From: a bacterium
Lineage (GTDB): Bacteria > Patescibacteriota > Minisyncoccia > Phycocordibacterales > Phycocordibacteraceae
Assembly (NCBI GenBank): GCA_021782685.1
Contig: JAJXUQ010000036.1
Coordinates: 1 to 5,914, forward strand
DNA: 5,914 nucleotides
Reading direction: 5' to 3'
In this document: positions 5,004 to 5,914 of the stretch, one piece after another
Position numbering within the stretch: the first letter of the stretch is position 1
How the letters are laid out: each line of letters opens with the position of its first letter
Notes under the pieces: model-generated
What the model saw: the letters and a program-made list of their open reading frames with translations, nothing else
Database searches by the model: none
Told to the model about the DNA's origin: nothing
Translations under genes and position numbers: made by a program

Positions 5004-5873
5004 ATGAGTAAAAAAATATTTGTTGTTGAAGACGACGCGACGCTACGTAATGTTCTACTTGAAAAACTTTCTAAGAGCGGGTACGCGGTCGAGGGAGCTG
5101 AAGACGGGGAAGCCGCGCTTCAGAAACTGCAAAACGGCCTACGGCCCGATCTCATGCTTCTCGATATCCTCATGCCCAGGAAGAACGGCATGGAGGTCAT
5201 GGAAGAGGTGAACGCGAATCCCGTGCTCAAAAACATCCCGATCATGATCATCTCGAATTCCGGGCAGCCGGTCGAAATCGAGCGTGCCAAAGAGCTCGGC
5301 GCGAAGGACTTCCTCATCAAGGCCGTCTTCGATCCTGCAGAAGTGCTTGAGAAGGTACAGAACCTTCTCTCCGAAGGAGGAGAGAGTCCGGTGAGCGATG
5401 CGCTTCAACCTGAAAAGAAGGAATCGGCTCAGCAAGTCGTCTTGAGCGAGGCTCCGGCTCCCGACGAAACAGGAGGGCAGCCTGAGGCACAGGAAGGGCA
5501 CGGCGTCTTGGTCGTCGAAGATGACAAGTTTCTCCGTGAGCTCTTCGTTCGCAAGCTTTTCTCGTCCGGATTCACGGTAGAAAACGCCTCCGACGCGAAG
5601 GAGGCTTTCGCCGTCCTCGAACGCTGGAAGCCCGACCTCATCCTTCTCGATCTCATGCTTCCTGATATCGACGGTTTTGAAATTCTCGCGCGCCTCAAAA
5701 AGGATGAGCGCTTTGTTGCGATCCCAGTCTTCATACTCTCTAACCTTGGCGAACAGAAGGATATCGATCGCGCAATGAATCTCGGTGCGCAAGGATTCAT
5801 GGTCAAAGTCAACTTCAACCTCGAAGATATCGTCTCACGTGTCCAGGAAGTGCTGAACGGTATCAAGAAGTAG
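5004..5873 (+). CDS. Double receiver-domain response regulator without output domain
   Basis: 289 residues: REC1 at about 4-122, an acidic Pro/Glu/Gln-rich linker at about 125-165, and REC2 at about 167-287. Each receiver has the acidic pair (E9-D10-D11 and E172-D173-D174), a phospho-acceptor Asp (D54 in MLLDILMP, D216 in ILLDLMLP), the switch Ser (S84, S246) and the Lys (K106, K268), so both look able to be phosphorylated. No DNA-binding, enzyme or histidine-phosphotransfer domain is present. Both receivers have SN after the switch strand, and both lack the Pro that normally follows the Lys (KA and KV here). The neighbouring kinase is the obvious phosphate donor. Output would be through protein-protein contacts, or one domain could act as a phosphate sink; both are inference. 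The ATG at 5004 has no Shine-Dalgarno site. A -10-like TATCAC at 4991-4996 would allow a leaderless start. Confidence 0.93.
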   Translation: MSKKIFVVEDDATLRNVLLEKLSKSGYAVEGAEDGEAALQKLQNGLRPDLMLLDILMPRKNGMEVMEEVNANPVLKNIPIMIISNSGQPVEIERAKELGAKDFLIKAVFDPAEVLEKVQNLLSEGGESPVSDALQPEKKESAQQVVLSEAPAPDETGGQPEAQEGHGVLVVEDDKFLRELFVRKLFSSGFTVENASDAKEAFAVLERWKPDLILLDLMLPDIDGFEILARLKKDERFVAIPVFILSNLGEQKDIDRAMNLGAQGFMVKVNFNLEDIVSRVQEVLNGIKK

Positions 5874-5878
5874 ATTGC

Positions 5879-5899
5879 CACGTCGTACAACGTGCTTTT
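5879..5899 (+). terminator. Weak possible terminator after the receiver protein
   Basis: CACGT at 5879-5883 pairs with ACGTG at 5890-5894 over a 6-base loop, and CTTTT follows. The stem is only five pairs and the T run four bases, so termination is possible but not strong. It lies six bases after the stop codon, at the expected place. Confidence 0.35.
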
Positions 5900-5914
5900 C
5901 CCACGTCCGGCGTT

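Noticed and set aside
5139..5792. Minus-strand open frame of 217 codons opposite the receiver gene
   Set aside because: Both receiver domains on the + strand keep all catalytic residues; the antisense frame has no recognisable domain.

Overview
The window looks like a piece of a small-genome bacterial chromosome, most likely a candidate-phyla-radiation (Patescibacteria, Parcubacteria-like) lineage. This is an inference. It rests on a UvrC that stops right after its nuclease core, mostly Shine-Dalgarno-less (probably leaderless) genes, a soluble PAS histidine kinase with the H-box AAHQLRTPLSAMKW paired with an output-less receiver protein, and tRNA genes without encoded CCA. GC is above half by eye, TGA is used as a stop codon, and all genes lie on the + strand. 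No mobile element, CRISPR array or phage gene was seen.

Layout. (1) 2-460 is the 3' end of uvrC (nucleotide excision repair). (2) 527-939 is ndk (nucleoside diphosphate kinase), which has a strong ribosome binding site but is broken by a one-base deletion in an A5 run. It is followed by an intrinsic terminator. (3) 1004-1966 is ddl (D-Ala-D-Ala ligase), with an extended -10 element so close that the mRNA is probably leaderless. (4) 1997-2389 is a tRNA cluster: Ala(TGC), Val(CAC), Pro(CGG), Pro(GGG). The two proline genes are a tandem duplicate that differs almost only in the anticodon arm. (5) 2474-5873 holds four genes that look like a sensory module: a STAS/SpoIIAA-like protein, a DUF1059 small protein, a soluble PAS-HAMP-like-PAS histidine kinase, and a protein made of two receiver domains. 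(6) 5874-5914 has only a weak hairpin with a short T run.

How it works together. The first half is housekeeping: DNA repair, NTP balance, peptidoglycan precursor synthesis and translation. The second half reads as a cytoplasmic signalling unit. The kinase can sense through two PAS domains and has no membrane segment. It probably phosphorylates the double receiver, which has no DNA-binding or enzymatic output and so must act through protein contacts or as a phosphate relay or sink. The role of the STAS-like and DUF1059 proteins in that unit is unproven.

Most notable points: the ndk frameshift, the HhH-less UvrC, the terminator-promoter junction in front of ddl, a possible decayed tRNA-Pro copy that supplies the promoter and start of the STAS gene, competing hairpins in the tRNA spacer, and an exact 10-bp-period repeat before the DUF1059 gene.
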